A DNA stretch of 64,000 nucleotides from Oenanthe sinensis. Taxonomy: Eukaryota > Streptophyta > Magnoliopsida > Apiales > Apiaceae. Position 1 is the first letter of the stretch. Each line of letters opens with the position of its first letter. Location: contig JAPMAC010000209.1 of assembly GCA_028671895.1 (NCBI GenBank), positions 18,312,501 through 18,376,500 of the forward strand, written 5' to 3'. The position numbers were made by a program, and so were the translations under genes. Below are positions 10,911 through 22,415 of this stretch, piece by piece. Under the pieces are notes generated by a model. That model ran no database searches, was not told where the DNA came from, and was given only the letters and a program-made list of their open reading frames with translations.

Positions 10911-12458
10911 GAGCATCTCCAATGGGGGAGATCCCTTAGCAATAATATCTTAGGTGTCACAATTTTTAGGAATTGATGCACTCCAATGACATTATGTAAA
11001 AATGTTTAGCAAAAAATTTAGATAATCTCGTGTGGATGGTTATATATAGTAAATGTCTAAAACCTTCTAGCAAAAATTATATAAACAATGTTATTTTAAA
11101 ATCTCGAACTTATTTAGTTATATTAAATTTTTAAAAAATTTAATAAAAAATTACAACTGCTCAATACTCAATATCCAAAAACTTACAATCCAAAATTTAA
11201 AATATAAAATTTTACTGTTCAAATTCAATTCTAAATATAAAACGTTACAACTCTCAAATCACACAACTAGTACTTTTCACAAATAAATTGAAAATATGTT
11301 ACTCAAAATATCGTACACGCCAAATATCATACAATATAGACTATTACAAATAAAATCATACCTAACCGGTCCACAAAACTGACAATTTACTCTTATGAAG
11401 ATTATCTCGAATGTAAAAGCACAAAACACGAAACTTGTATAGGATTCCAAGATCTTTCCAAAATAGTAATATTTGTCAAAAACGGAGAAGTAATGAGTGC
11501 AGAAAATAAACAAATACGAGCTATTAGAACAGAATTAGCACCTGATCACAATAGTATTTTCGGATTTACAACCTCAAGATCATGGAATTTGACGGCGGAA
11601 TGTAAATAAAGAATGAAGAACTCGAAAATATGTTTCTAGAATGCTATTACTCATAATTATTAAACAAATATTCAATTTAATATGAAAATTTGAAGTTTCA
11701 TATTAACCTAAATTAACACGGCAAATAACACAAACGGTGGATTTCAACATGCTTGTAGGCAGTATTTCAGAAAACACAAAAAATGAAAGTGGTAGATAAT
11801 TGAAATACCTTTTTAGGCACAATAAGATCGTAATCATCCGATAAATAACGAAGAAGATACGAATTTGATAAGAATTGAAATGGATACAAACTACTACACA
11901 TGAATATACAATATATTGGAAGGAACAATACAAATTTGGAGTAAGGATAGGAAGATAAATAGTGAAAGAAAAAATATTTGTACCTTGAAACTCAAAAATT
12001 AAGAATGATTTTCAAGAAATCACGATGTCCCCATCACATGAATCCTAGTTCAATACCATAAATCATCCTCTTAAGCCATTTTCATCTTCTCTTTTTTCTC
12101 TCTTTTTGTATTCTTCTTCTTTCTCTCTTTCTCCTTCTCTCTCTTTGTGTTAGATGTAATGTAAGTTTTCTTTTCCAAAACCCTAAATCTTTTCTTCTTT
12201 TTCTATTCTTTTTCTTTTTCATTTTCTCTTGACTAAACTATCTTAAAATAATATCCTAATATAAAAAAATTATATAAATATATGTAACTAATAAATCAAT
12301 AGTAATTCACTAATATTATTCCTAATATTAAATAATATAATTAAATATATTATAAAAATATTTTGGATTTTACCATTATAGCCAATATCATGATTTTTTA
12401 ACTAATCATTTTAGTCAATCAATATAGGCATCAAATATTGTCAAACCCTTGAATGCTC
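10911..12458. mobile_element. Non-autonomous PIF/Harbinger-type DNA transposon candidate
   Basis: The left end reads TTA|GAGCATCTCCAATGG and the right end, reverse-complemented, TAA|GAGCATTCAAGGGT. GAGCAT-type termini are therefore flanked by the 3-bp duplication TTA (10908-10910 and 12459-12461), as expected for PIF/Harbinger. Inner copies of the 'CTCCAATG' phrase occur near 10982. The 1,548-bp interior is AT-rich with a CT-rich patch at 12085-12240 and no coding potential. The inverted repeats match imperfectly after the first six bases, so the class assignment is moderate. Confidence 0.6.
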
Positions 12459-12461
12459 TTA

Positions 12462-12914
12462 CACTGGCTATACTTGTGTACCCGTCATGCGTGGCCCGTC
12501 ATGCGTGGCTCCATGAAAGCATGATCGCATGAAATGTTATTTTTCACATACAAGGCTTACTCTAGCCCTATAAATTAAAGTGCGAGGCTATAACTAAAGT
12601 TTTTCAAATAAAGCCAAAGCCCAAAACTAAAGATATTGAATATTTTTAAAGTTTAAATCTAGAAAGCCCAAAACTAATGATCTTAAATGACCGGTCTAAC
12701 GGTCGAGGGAAGAATGATTTATTAACTTCTTCCTCGTTAACGGCTGAATGAAGAGAGGTTAAACAGGCTGACTTAACCATTAAACCAACTAAGCGACCGC
12801 TTAGGACATTACAACTTCCCGAGCCTCAAAGTTTAATAATACACTTTTGGTCTCAATTTAAGTGATTTGTTTGACTTTTTGCGATTAATTTGACTAAATT
12901 TCGATCGAATATTA
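12462..12914. other. Unassigned intergenic stretch
   Basis: No coding sequence was recognised. A 14-bp direct repeat CCCGTCATGCGTGG occurs twice in tandem at about 12481-12508. The right part abuts the truncated LTR of the Tat element. Confidence 0.5.
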
Positions 12915-13064
12915 GATATTATTCTTTAACCAACGAATTAATTATGAATTTATCTACTAATTAGGGTTTCAAACCTCATTAATTGGACTCCCCTTTTGGA
13001 CTAGACTAGGTCCAATTAATGCCACATTAATTGTGTCTTTAGGATTTACTTTCAGCCCATATCA
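12915..13064 (-). mobile_element. Truncated 3' LTR of the Tat element
   Basis: Similar to 27000-27145 from CCAAC.AATTAATTATGAATTTAT up to the LTR terminus AGCCCATATCA at 13064. Nothing matching the rest of the LTR (22249-22415, 26795-27000) is found further left, so it was truncated near 12915. Confidence 0.75.
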
Positions 13065-13079
13065 TTTGCCCCCAACTTC
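13065..13079 (-). other. Polypurine tract of the Tat element
   Basis: On the minus strand GAAGTTGGGGGCAAA directly precedes the LTR start TGATATGGGC. The position and purine content fit a plus-strand primer. Confidence 0.7.
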
Positions 13080-13146
13080 TGTAAAGTATGCAATACTTTG
13101 TAGAAGTTAAGGTTTACTACTTTGTTGTTAAAGAACTTTTCACAAT

Positions 13147-13511
13147 TCTTTTCTTGTACCCATCACTATTTTTCCTTAATTTTTAGGAATTGTTCTCTAT
13201 TTTTAGAGAATTTTTCATAATTTATTGGTACCCACAGGTATTTTTCCTTAATTTCTAGGAATTTTTCTCTATTTTTAGAGATTTTTCCATAATTTATTGG
13301 TACCCACAGGTATTTTTTCTTAATTTCTAGGAATTTTTCTTTATTTTTAGAGAATTTTCCATAATTTATTGGTACCCACAGGTATTTTTCCTTAATTTCT
13401 AGGAATTTTTCTCTATTTTTAGAGAATTTTCCATAATTTATTAATACCCACAGGTATTTTTCCTTAATTTCTAGGAATTTTTCTCTATTTTTAGAGAATT
13501 TTTCATAATAT
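13147..13511. repeat. 72-bp tandem repeat, about five copies
   Basis: CCCACAGGTATTTTTCC-like junctions recur at 13231, 13303, 13375 and 13447, a 72-bp period. Each unit contains CTTAATTTCTAGGAATTTT, CTCTATTTTTAGAGA (a short hairpin) and CATAATTTATTGGTA. It lies in the Tat spacer between the 3' LTR and the antisense gene. Confidence 0.9.
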
Positions 13512-13564
13512 ATTTGCCTTTAAACCATTTTTAATGATTTTTTATGCATTTTTAGCATTATTTT

Positions 13565-14240
13565 TTACCAGGAATCCTCGTCGAATTCGACCAGGATCCT
13601 GGTCGGTTTTTGCCTTCAACTGTACCCTGGTCGACAGGGGTTCCTAGTCAATTTTCGACCAGGATCCTAGTCGATTCTGGGATTTATTTGAATCCTGATC
13701 GATTTTCGACTAGGATCCTAGTCGATTCTGGGATTCATTTGAATCTTGGTCGTGTAAGATTCCTGGTCGATTGTTGATCATAATTCTAGTCGATTTTAAG
13801 ATTTATTCGAATCCTGGTCGTGTAGGATACCTAGTCGATTGTTGACCAGGATCCTAGTCGATTCTAGACCTCATTTGAGTCTTGGTCGTGTAGGATTCCT
13901 GGTCGATTTTCGAACAGGATCCTTGTCGATTCTGGGATTCATTTGAATCCTTGTCGTGTAAGATACCTGGTCGATTGTTGACCAGGATCCTAGTCAATTA
14001 TAGACCTCATTTGAGTCCTGGTCGAGCAGGATTTCTGATCGAATCTAGACTTCATTTGGGTCCTGGTCGAGCTGAATTTCTAATCGAATCTAGAATTCAT
14101 TTGAGTCTTGGTCGAGCAGGATTTCTGATCGAATCTAGACTTCATTTGAGTCCTGGTCGAGTAGGATTTTTGATCAAATCTAGACTTCATTTGAGTCCTG
14201 ATCGTGTAGGGTTCCTGGTTGATTGTCGGCCAGGATTCTG
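13565..14240. repeat. CTGGTCGA-type minisatellite, partly 45-bp units
   Basis: Dense repetition of (C/T)CTGGTCGA, AGGATCCTAGTCGATT and CTAGAC.TCATTTGAGT. From about 14014 the period settles at 45 bp, so one reading frame (13951-14240) encodes a 15-residue repeat of the form GRAGFLIESRLHLSP. The left part has longer units of roughly 65 bp. This lies immediately upstream of the antisense gene. Confidence 0.85.
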
Positions 14241-14343
14241 GTGTATTCTTCCAAAAGGCCCTATAATTTGCTGGTTTCCGACGAGCCCTCTCCGATCAAT
14301 CTTCATCTTCTTCACTTCTCAAACTTTCATCTGTTGAATATCC

Positions 14344-16207
14344 ATGGCGGAACAAGATGCTGCTCAACAACGACTCCTTGTTAGGGCAGCCAAAAGAGGT
14401 AATGTTTTTATTGTAAATCCAGTCTTTTATTCGCTTTCTGATCTCTTGCAAACCATGGGCGATGAATTTCCCACGTTAGCTGAGTTAGATGCTTTTAGGT
14501 TCACTAACACCTTTACCAATCAGGTCCATTGTGATAAATTCACAAGACTGTACAAACTCCCCCTGAGTATAATTTTGTTTTGGCCGAGCCCGGAGACTGG
14601 CCCTGCCATTAGAGGCCCAATAGGCTATGTATTTTTAGAGATGCTCTTTTGGGTGGGTTTATATTCCCTTTCCATGAATTTGTAGTTAGGTTATTAGCTG
14701 AAGTTAGGATAAACCCCTGTCAACTGAGCCCAAATTTGTGGTGAACACTCCTTTGTTTTATTGTTTTGTGCCTTAGAAAGAATTATCCCCTTTCTGTTGC
14801 CGTTTTTAGAAGTATCTTTCAGTTTAAGAATAACCCGTCAAATATATTGGGCTGGATCTACATAAGTCACAAGCAGAGGGTGAGCCCAATCTTTTGCAAC
14901 AAGTCTTTGCCCGACAATAACACAGATCGGCGGAAGGACTTTTTATATTTGGAATGGGAAGGAGGAGATTGGGGCACTCTTTTTAGGCCCAAATTCTGCA
15001 AAGTCAAGGATGGGAATACAGGCCTGATCTAGCTAACTCCCGAAGAAAAACTCATTATTGCTGACTTGGGCCAAGATAAGGGCTCAACCCATCACAAGAA
15101 GATATTAGAGGAATTTTCTTTGAAGGCCGTGGGCCTTTCAAATGTTTCTGATAATGGTATCTTCTTTTCCTGACTTGTTGTTTCGTTTCGACTATTATGA
15201 GTTTAGTTGTTTATTTTCTTGTTTGTTTTGCAACCGTGGAAAATATCAATTTTCATTTAGGCATGGGCGATCAAGAGACCCACAAGATGAGGAAGGTCCG
15301 CAAGGCTATCGAAGGCCCGATCAAGGAGCCCAACCTTCCTGGGTTTCTTCAGCCTTGCGAGAAAGCCCAAGGAAAGAGGCCTCGGGTTGACAAAGAGGAG
15401 ACCCCAGATACCGCAGCTTGGAGGCCCAGTTGGGGTTTGAGGAGGCAAGACACCGTCGTTGGGAGTACTTTGAACTTCCTCGACTTGTCGCAGAATTCTA
15501 TTCCTCCGGTCGACAAGGCCAAGATTGTCCTGAAGACGGACATGGAAGAGGCCGAGACTCTGGGGGCCCAAGCTGTTTCCATGGTAAGGCCCACTCATTT
15601 CCTATCCTTTTATTCTTAGTCGCTTTTTGATTTTCTTAACTTCTTACTAAGCCATTCTTTTTGAACAGGTTAATACATACTTTCAGACCATGGCTCACCA
15701 GGCCAAAACCTGGAGCTTCTCGGAGAAGGCCCAAAGGAAGGGCAAGGCCAAAGAAGAGTCGAAGGTAGCTGTTCTTGAAAAGAAGCTGCTCGAGAAGGAG
15801 CAGGAACTGATGGCGGCCCATGCAGAGCTGCAAGAGCTAAGGGTCGGGAAGAGGCCGTGATCGACGAGTACCTGGAGTTGGAGGACTTTTATGCTTTTAT
15901 CGATAGGCATGACGATATGGTCTTTCCGACTACTTGTGCTCAGGCCTGAGAAAAGTGCCTTGACGCCATCTTGGCCAAGCACCCCAGTCTTTTCGATCCT
16001 GCCAAATTCCCTTGTCCTATGGGTCAGCCTTTGGCCTTGACTTCTACCGCCGAAGGGGTAGGTTCGGGAGATTTGTCGGGCGACGAGGCCTTAGACGAGT
16101 TTGATCGGGTCTTCGACTCCTCTCCAAAAGCTGAGGAGAATGCTAGGAAGGGAGCAGAGAGAGAAGAGAAGACATGGGAGGGTGAGGATATCGAAGACCT
16201 CCCATAG
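14344..16207 (+). pseudogene. Antisense spliced ORF of the Tat/Retand element (putative 'gypsy-type transposon' PF04195-like), broken
   Basis: On the strand opposite gag-pol, a gene model can be traced. Exon 1 is 14344-15156, starting MAEQDAAQQRLL, with FPFHEFVVRLLAEVRINPCQ, LGWIYISHKQRVSP and WGTLFRPKFCKV. Exon 2 is 15261-15583 and exon 3 is 15669-16207. Both introns have GT-AG borders (GTATCT...TTTAG; GTAAGG...AACAG). Exon 3 encodes a Lys/Glu-rich coiled-coil candidate (AVLEKKLLEKEQELMAAHAE) and an acidic C-terminus. The motifs in exon 1 are those I associate with plant proteins annotated as putative gypsy-type transposon (PF04195). It is broken: a frameshift near 14640, stops near 14740 and 15030, and a frameshift and stops in exon 3 near 15850-15950. 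Tat elements are known to carry such antisense ORFs; their function is unknown. Confidence 0.75.
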
Positions 16208-16729
16208 TTTCTTTTATTTTCTGTATTTCTTGTATTTCCTTTTTCAGTTTGCAAATTATGTAATCCTTAAGACTTTTTATTTATAACAAGTCCTTTTTTT
16301 CCTTTCCTTTTCCGTGCCTTAGCATATTTGATAAAATATACTTTATTGAGCATAGAAAAATAGGATATTCATCGAGGTGCCAAACAGGTATTTTATTCTT
16401 TGTCATAAAAGAACTAATAAAGTTGCCAAACTAGGCTAAACACACATGTTTTTGAAGGTACCATAAAGCTGAGAATTTTATTAATAATGCCTTCGAGGCT
16501 TAAGTGGGCACAACCCTTACAAAATGGGAATTTTGTCTGGAGCGAAAGGCTCTTACATCCTAATGGTTTTCATCGAACCTTATTTCTACTTAGTTCCTAC
16601 TAAATATAAGAACTCATAGTTGAATTCTTTAAACATAATAAACCTTCAGGTTTGAAGCATGCTAAGTCCTTGGCACCTCAACATCTTCTAGGGTTTCAAG
16701 GATGTATGATCCTCCTCCCTTAACTTATT
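16208..16729. other. Spacer between antisense gene and pol of the Tat element
   Basis: No coding match. T-rich at 16208-16310, consistent with a 3' end region for the plus-strand gene. The pol 3' end enters from the right at about 16730. Confidence 0.5.
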
Positions 16730-17991
16730 TTATCTTGTACGGCCCTTCCCAGTTGGGGCTAATTTGCCTTTGGGGCCTACCCCGGAAGCTTCAGCTTTTC
16801 TGAGGACCAAGTCCCCTTGTCTGAAAAACCTTTCTTTGACCCGTAAGTTGTAGTAGAAAGACGACTTCTTTTGATACTCAATGACTTTTGCATGAGCTTT
16901 GTCCCTGACTTCATCTATCAAGTCTAATGCAAGCTTCATTCCTTCTTCATTTTTCTCGGGCTCAAAGGCCTTGATTCTTGGGAATACATGTGATATTTCA
17001 ACTGGGACCACTGTTTCGGCTCCATAAGCCAGAAAGAATGGCGTTGCATCAGTAGTGACTCTGTGAGTAGTTCTGTAAGCCTAGAGTATTGGTAGAAGCT
17101 CATCCACCCAAGTGTTGGCAGAACGCTCGATCATTTTCTTAAGACCATCTAGGATGATTCGATTAACTACCTCATCCTGCCCATTTGCTTGAGGATGTGC
17201 AATAGAAGTGAAGGGTATAATGATGTCATTATCGTCGCAATATCCCTTAAATTCCTCGTTGTTGAAATGTGTGCCATTGTCCGTTACGAGGATTCGTGGT
17301 ATTCCATACCTGCATATGATGTTTTCCCAAAAGAATTGAGCTACTTGTTTTGTGGTTATCTTGGCTAATGGTTTAGCCTCAATCCATTTAGTGAAGTAAT
17401 CAATTGTAACGATTAGGAACTTCCTTTGTCCGCTAGCCATTGGAAAGGGCCCAAGAATATCCATTCCCCACATTACAAATGAGATGGGTGAATTGATAGA
17501 CGTTAACATCTCAGGAGGTTGCCTAACGACCGGTGCATGCCTTTTGCACCTGTCACACCTTTTCACATACTCCTTTGAATCTTTTAACAAGTCAGGCCAG
17601 TAAAAGCCTAGACGGGTGATCTTATGAGCCAAAGCTCTGCCCCCAGGTGTTGGCCACAAATCCCTTCGTGTACATCTTTTAAAGACTCATGGGCTTCATC
17701 TGGCCTTAGGCATTTTAAGTATGGAATGACAAAAGATTTCTTGTAGAGAATTCCATCAATAAGAGCGTACCTTAAGGCCCTCATAGTGAGTTTTTTGACT
17801 TCCATGGCGTTGGAAGGTGTCCATCCAGATTGAAGGTGGGCTCTAATTGGGTCCATCCAGCAACTGTCCATGTTTATCGGGGCTACCAACTTTGCATTGA
17901 TGCTGGGGGTCTTCAAGATTTGGAAGTAAACACTCCCCACATATTCATCTACTTCTGATGTGGCGAACTTTGACAAGGCATCGACCTTCAC
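16730..17991 (-). pseudogene. Tat element integrase region, broken
   Basis: Two frames together cover an integrase. 17991-17608 is the N-terminal part; the HHCC zinc finger ends in CDRCKRHAPVV in the second frame (17659-17081). The catalytic core contains WGMDILGPFP, TDNGTHFNNEEF and NGQDEVVNR, the three D-D-E regions. 17011-16730 is the C-terminal part (KAFEPEKNEEGMKLALDLID, RFFRQGDLVLRK). A frameshift near 17640 and stops near 17080 and 16730 break it. The copy cannot encode a full integrase. Confidence 0.85.
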
Positions 17992-17997
17992 ATTCTC

Positions 17998-18375
17998 TTA
18001 TCTAGGAATATACTCAACCCGACATTCTTCAAACTGAGTCATTATAGCTTTGACTAATCGAAGGTATTTGACCATGATTTCTTCCCTTGCTTCAAAATCC
18101 CCATTTACTTGGGATATAACCAACTTCGAGTCTCCACAGACTTTGAGATGTTTGGCATTTAGCGCCTTGGCTAGGCCCAGTCCTGCTATCAAAGCTTCAT
18201 ATTCTGCTTCATTATTGGTTGTTGGGAAGTCAAGCTTAATAGCATATTCAATAATAAATCCTTCGGGACTTTGTAGCACCAAGCCAGCTCCACTAGATTT
18301 TGTTTTTGATGCCCCATCAAAATTGAGTACCCAATATTCTTTAGGAGTTTGTTTTACTTCTTGTGTTGCCATCAC
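17998..18375 (-). pseudogene. Second (archaeal-type) RNase H domain of the Tat element
   Basis: Contains YWVLNFDGASKTKSSGAGLV, NNEAEYEALIAGLGLA and VCGDSKLVISQVNG: the D, E and D of an RNase H fold separate from the one at 18421-18790. A second RNase H after the retroelement's own is typical of Tat elements. Stops flank it in the same frame as the RT/RNase H piece. Confidence 0.85.
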
Positions 18376-18420
18376 ACTATCCTTATTCTGCCCCCCGACT
18401 TCTTGGTCGTTAATAGTATA

Positions 18421-19781
18421 TTAGACCACGAAGTCAGCAAGAGCTTGAGCTTTTATGTCCGTTCGAGGCTTATACTTGATGTCGAACTCTCCTAACTCTA
18501 TCGCCCACTTAATCAATCTCCCACTTGCCTTAGGGATGTGTAGGATGTTCCTTAGTGACTGATCAGTTAGCACCTTGATTTTGTGCACTTGGAAATAAGG
18601 ACGTAATTTTCTCGAGGCCATTACCATGGCCAGTGCAAACTTCTCAATCTTGGAGTAGTTAAGTTCTACTCCGTGTAAGACCTTGCTTACATAGTAAACT
18701 AGTTTTTGAATCTTTTCTTCTTCCTTTATAAGGACAACACTCAGGGCATTATCACATACAACCAAGTACAAGTATAAGACGTCTTCGGGACTAGGCTTGG
18801 CCAATAATGGAGCTTCAGTTATATATTTCTTCAGTTCTTCGAAAGCTGCCTGACTTTCTTCCGTCCACACGAAGTCCTTCACCTTCTTCAATGTTTGAAA
18901 GAAGGGTAGACACTTATCCCCTGACTTTGAGACAAACCTACCTAGGGCTGCAATTCTGCCTGTTAATTTCTGGACATCCCTTACTGTCTTTGGGGATTCC
19001 ATGTCGAGTATAGCTTTAATTTTGTCAGGATTGGCCTCAATCCCCCTTTTAGAAACCGTCATTCCTAAGAATTTCCCAGATCTTACGCCAAACGCGCATT
19101 TTGCATGGTTTAACATCATTCTGTGGTGTCTCAATACTTCGAACACCTCTCTTAAGTGTTGAATATGGTCGGCCTTATCGAGGCTTTTGACTAGAATGTC
19201 ATCAACATAGACCTCCATGGTTTTTCCGATGAGATGCTTAAATATTTTGTTTATTAGCCTTTAATAGGTGGCTCCTGCATTCTTTAACCCAAAGGCCATA
19301 TCTAGATAACAAAATACACCAAAGTCAGTGATGAAAGATACCTTGGCAATGTCATCCCCATGCATCCTGATCTGATTATATCCACTAAAGCCATCCATGA
19401 AGCTTAACATATCATGTCCTGCTGTGGCATCTATAAGTGCATCAATCCTCGGAAGGGGGAAATAATCTTTTAGGCATGCATCATTCAAATCGGTGAAGTC
19501 CACGCACATCCTCCACATTCCATTGGATTTTCTGACCATTACAGGATTAGCTAGCCATTTGGGAATTGAATTTCTTTGATGAATCCAGCCTCTAAGAGAT
19601 TTTCCACCTCTTTCTTTATGGCCTCTTGCTTTTCTGGAGTGAAATTCCTCTTCTTTTGCTTTATCATTTTTCGCCGTGGATCCACATTAAGCTTTTGAGT
19701 AATTAGATTGGGATCAGTTCCTGGCATATCAGCGGCTGTCCAAGCAAATAAGTCCCCATTCTCTTGCAAGAATTTGGTCAA
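18421..19781 (-). pseudogene. Tat element reverse transcriptase and RNase H, broken
   Basis: 19781-19551 is the RT entry (ENGDLFAWTAADMPG, NFTPEKQEAIKKEVE). 19539-19261 is the palm (MVRKSNGMWRMCVDFTDLND, FMDGFSGYNQIRM). 19218-18421 carries the catalytic EVYVDDILVKS, thumb (FLGMTVSKRGIEANP) and the RNase H with KVLTDQSLRNILH. A frameshift separates the first two pieces near 19545 and a stop separates the second and third at about 19261. Confidence 0.9.
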
Positions 19782-20907
19782 TTTTTTTTCATAGGCTCTT
19801 CTAATGAGGCCCCAATATATGTGACCTTTTTAGGCTCTCCTGGTACTAAGGGAATTGGAACCAAGTCTTCGGCTGGCTTTCCCCTTCTTTCCTTGTCTTC
19901 TCTGGAGTCCATGTCCTCTATGGGTAGGACTTGCCCCCCGACTCCATCGGGTCTCAGGGCTGCCACGTAGCAACTTCTCGCCATTTTCTGGTCCCCTTTC
20001 TCCTCCCTAACACCATTTCTGGTGGGGAACTTGATTTTCAAGTGATAACTTGAGGCTACAGCCTTGAAAGAATGCAAACCTGTTCTTCCAAGGATGGCGT
20101 TGTATGTAGAAGATGCTTTGACCACCAGAAAAGTTAGCTTCTGAGTTCTCTAGGTTCTCTCCCCATTGTCATGGGTAGTTGAATGGTTCCATCTACTTTT
20201 GACTCCACTCCATTAAAGCCATAGATGGGAACATCCGAAAGGGTTAGCTGGGAATTATTGTATCTCATATTTACAAATGCATCGTGGAACAGGATATCAA
20301 CCGACGCTCCATTGTCCACCAGGACTCTCTTTACTTCTGAATTGCCTATCAACGGGGCAATAACGAGAGGATCATCGTGAGGAAACTTTATCCCTTCCAG
20401 GTCCAAGTCATCAAAAGATATGACCGCCTCCGTTCTAGCACGTTTAGGTGCTTCTCCTATGACCTGCATAACTTCTCTTGCGTATCCTTTTCTTGAATTT
20501 CTTGAATTCCCCGCAGCGGTGAGTCCTCTGAAAATCATGTTAATAACTAGTCCTCTAGGCTGAGGATTCCTATCCCGACCATCGTTATTTTTTCTGTTAT
20601 CGTCGCACCTATCATGACTTCCATCCTTAGTGTACTTAGAAAGTTTTCCTCTTCTGATAAGGAATTCGATTTCATCCTTCAATTGTCTACAGTAATCCGT
20701 GTCATGCCCGGTATCCCTATGAAATCGACAAAATGCGTTCTTGTTCCTTTTCTCAGGATCAAACTTTATAGGTTTAGGCCATCTCAGGTCTCGATCTCTT
20801 TCGATATCCATCAGGATTTGACTTCGAGGTGCGTTCAGCCTTGCGTATTTGGCAAACTTTTTCCCCAAATTATTTTTCTTAGGGGGGGATTCTGAATTCT
20901 TCTCCAT
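19778..20907 (-). pseudogene. Tat element CCHC-like knuckle and aspartic protease, broken
   Basis: The first segment has FCRFHRDTGHDTDYC (C-X2-H-type knuckle common in Tat gag) and the protease motif RVLVDNGASVDILFHDAF. The D-N-G active-site variant is usual in this lineage. A frameshift near 20134 moves the downstream part (STYNAILGRTGLHSFKAV) into another frame, which ends at 19778. Confidence 0.85.
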
Positions 20908-21090
20908 CTTGGAGTACTTGTCTCGGGTGTCATATTATTGATCACCTTTTCTCTTCTTGTTATTATTCCCGTATGTCGCCACTGATATAGTTGTTTTCTT
21001 CATACTTTTCTCCTCTTTAATGTATTTTTCTGCCCTGTCTTGGAGAAGAAGCATGTTCTCGGGCGAATGTTTAGCAAGAGATCTCTTGAA

Positions 21091-22215
21091 CTAAGGATCA
21101 GTTGTTCCCTGTTGTAAGGCTATCATGGTCACTTTCTCGTCCAAGTCCGGGACTTTCAAGGCTTCCTTGGTGAAGCGGTTCAAATAGTCTCTTAAAGATT
21201 CGTTCTTTCCCTGTTCCAGATTTATGAGAGAAGCCGAACTTTTTTTGTGTACTCTTCTGCTTATAAACTGGCTTATGAAGGCCTTACTGAGCTCTTTGAA
21301 GGATCCAATGGAGTTGGGCGGCAACCGGCTATACCAACGTTGGGCCATGCCCCCCAGGGTTTGGGGAAACGCCCTGCACTTCACAGCATCATTGATAGGT
21401 TGTAGTAGCAATGCATTCGAGAAGGTCCTCACGTGATTGGCTGGATCGCCTGCTCCATCATAAACTTTGATGGTGGGCATCTTGAACTTACTTGAGATGT
21501 GAGCGTTCATGATGGTTTCGGTGAAGGGCAGCGTGGGATCATAAGGATCTCCGAGTGGCAATAACTCAGTGGGGTCAGCCCTTGCAATTTCCGTTCTTTT
21601 CCCTCTTAGGGTTTCATCCAGTTCTATGACATCGGGGGCTTCATACCTCGAGGCAGGCCTTCTATCCTGCCGATCTAGGCTTTTCTTTAGTTCTTTGAGT
21701 TCAGCCTCGTAGGAAGCAATTTTCTATTCTAGTGTCCTACGGGACTGTAAACGCCGGCTTCCTATGTGTTCCTTACCAGGCCTTCTTCTCTTAGGATTGA
21801 CATCGGTGTCTTCTGAGCTTTCATCATCAGTTGTGTATGGTCCTGAGAAATTACGGACATCTACTCTACGCCCATAGTTTTGTGGTTCTAACCCTCTAAT
21901 GTAAGGAGGGGGATAGGCTTGATAGAGTCCAAGTCTTGTTTGGGCAATAGTGCTACTAGGGATAACAATAGTGGAAATTTGTGCATGAGGAGAAGTAGCC
22001 ATAAAAGGAGTTTGAGTTACCTGAGATAGTGGGTTGGATCCATGAACGATCTCACTAAACGGGCCAAGCCTTTGAGTGTTAGGACCTTGAGTTCCAGCGG
22101 GAATAGTGGTGGTAACGGGGACCTCGGTAGTTTGAGTCTCATCATGAGGTATGATAGCAGTCGGATCACCTGTGGTAGGGACGATGTCTCCGTCAATTCG
22201 TCGTGTTCTTGCCAT
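21091..22215 (-). pseudogene. Tat element gag, interrupted by stop codons
   Basis: Starts MARTRRIDGDIVPT at 22215, 33 bp downstream of the LTR. 22215-21724 is a low-complexity N-terminal region; after a TAG at 21724-21726 the same frame continues to 21561-21091, which holds the retrotransposon gag domain (RWYSRLPPNSIGSFKELSKAF, SLRDYLNRFTKEAL). A further TAG at 21091-21093 and a TAA near 20940 separate it from the CCHC segment. All pieces share one frame, so nonsense mutations, not frameshifts, broke this part. Confidence 0.85.
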
Positions 22216-22228
22216 GGTTGATGTCTTC

Positions 22229-22248
22229 TTCCCACAGACAGTGCCAAA
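22229..22248 (-). other. Primer-binding site region of the Tat element
   Basis: On the minus strand TTTGGCACTGTCTGTGGGAA follows the LTR end ...CACAACA directly. It resembles the TTTGGCGCCGTCTGTGGGAA leader common in this lineage, with two changes. The gag ATG follows a few bases later. Confidence 0.65.
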
Positions 22249-22415
22249 TGTTGTGGATTAAAAACTAGGGTGTAGTTAATGCGATGTATGTCGGAGCTTA
22301 ACGAGCTTTAATGGCTGAGCTTGAGTTTCGTAGCTTGGTTATGCCCTCACAAGATATTTACGTATCTCTGTTGTGTTTAGAGAATCAAGCCGAAACGTAG
22401 TTCTAAGAATGAGGG
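22249..22415 (-). mobile_element. Inner (3') part of the Tat 5' LTR
   Basis: LTR terminus TGTTGTGG at 22249 (CCACAACA on the minus strand). It runs to the GAGGG duplicated by the nested element; the remaining part of the same LTR is 26795-27145. Confidence 0.75.

Noticed and set aside
13951..14337. 128-codon plus-strand ORF with a 15-residue repeat
   Set aside because: Kept only as a minisatellite. The open frame follows from a 45-bp unit without stops, and no domain is seen.
15257..15598. Minus-strand ORFs opposite exon 2 of the antisense Tat gene
   Set aside because: Shadow frames of the GC-richer exon; no motif, and stops in the flanks.
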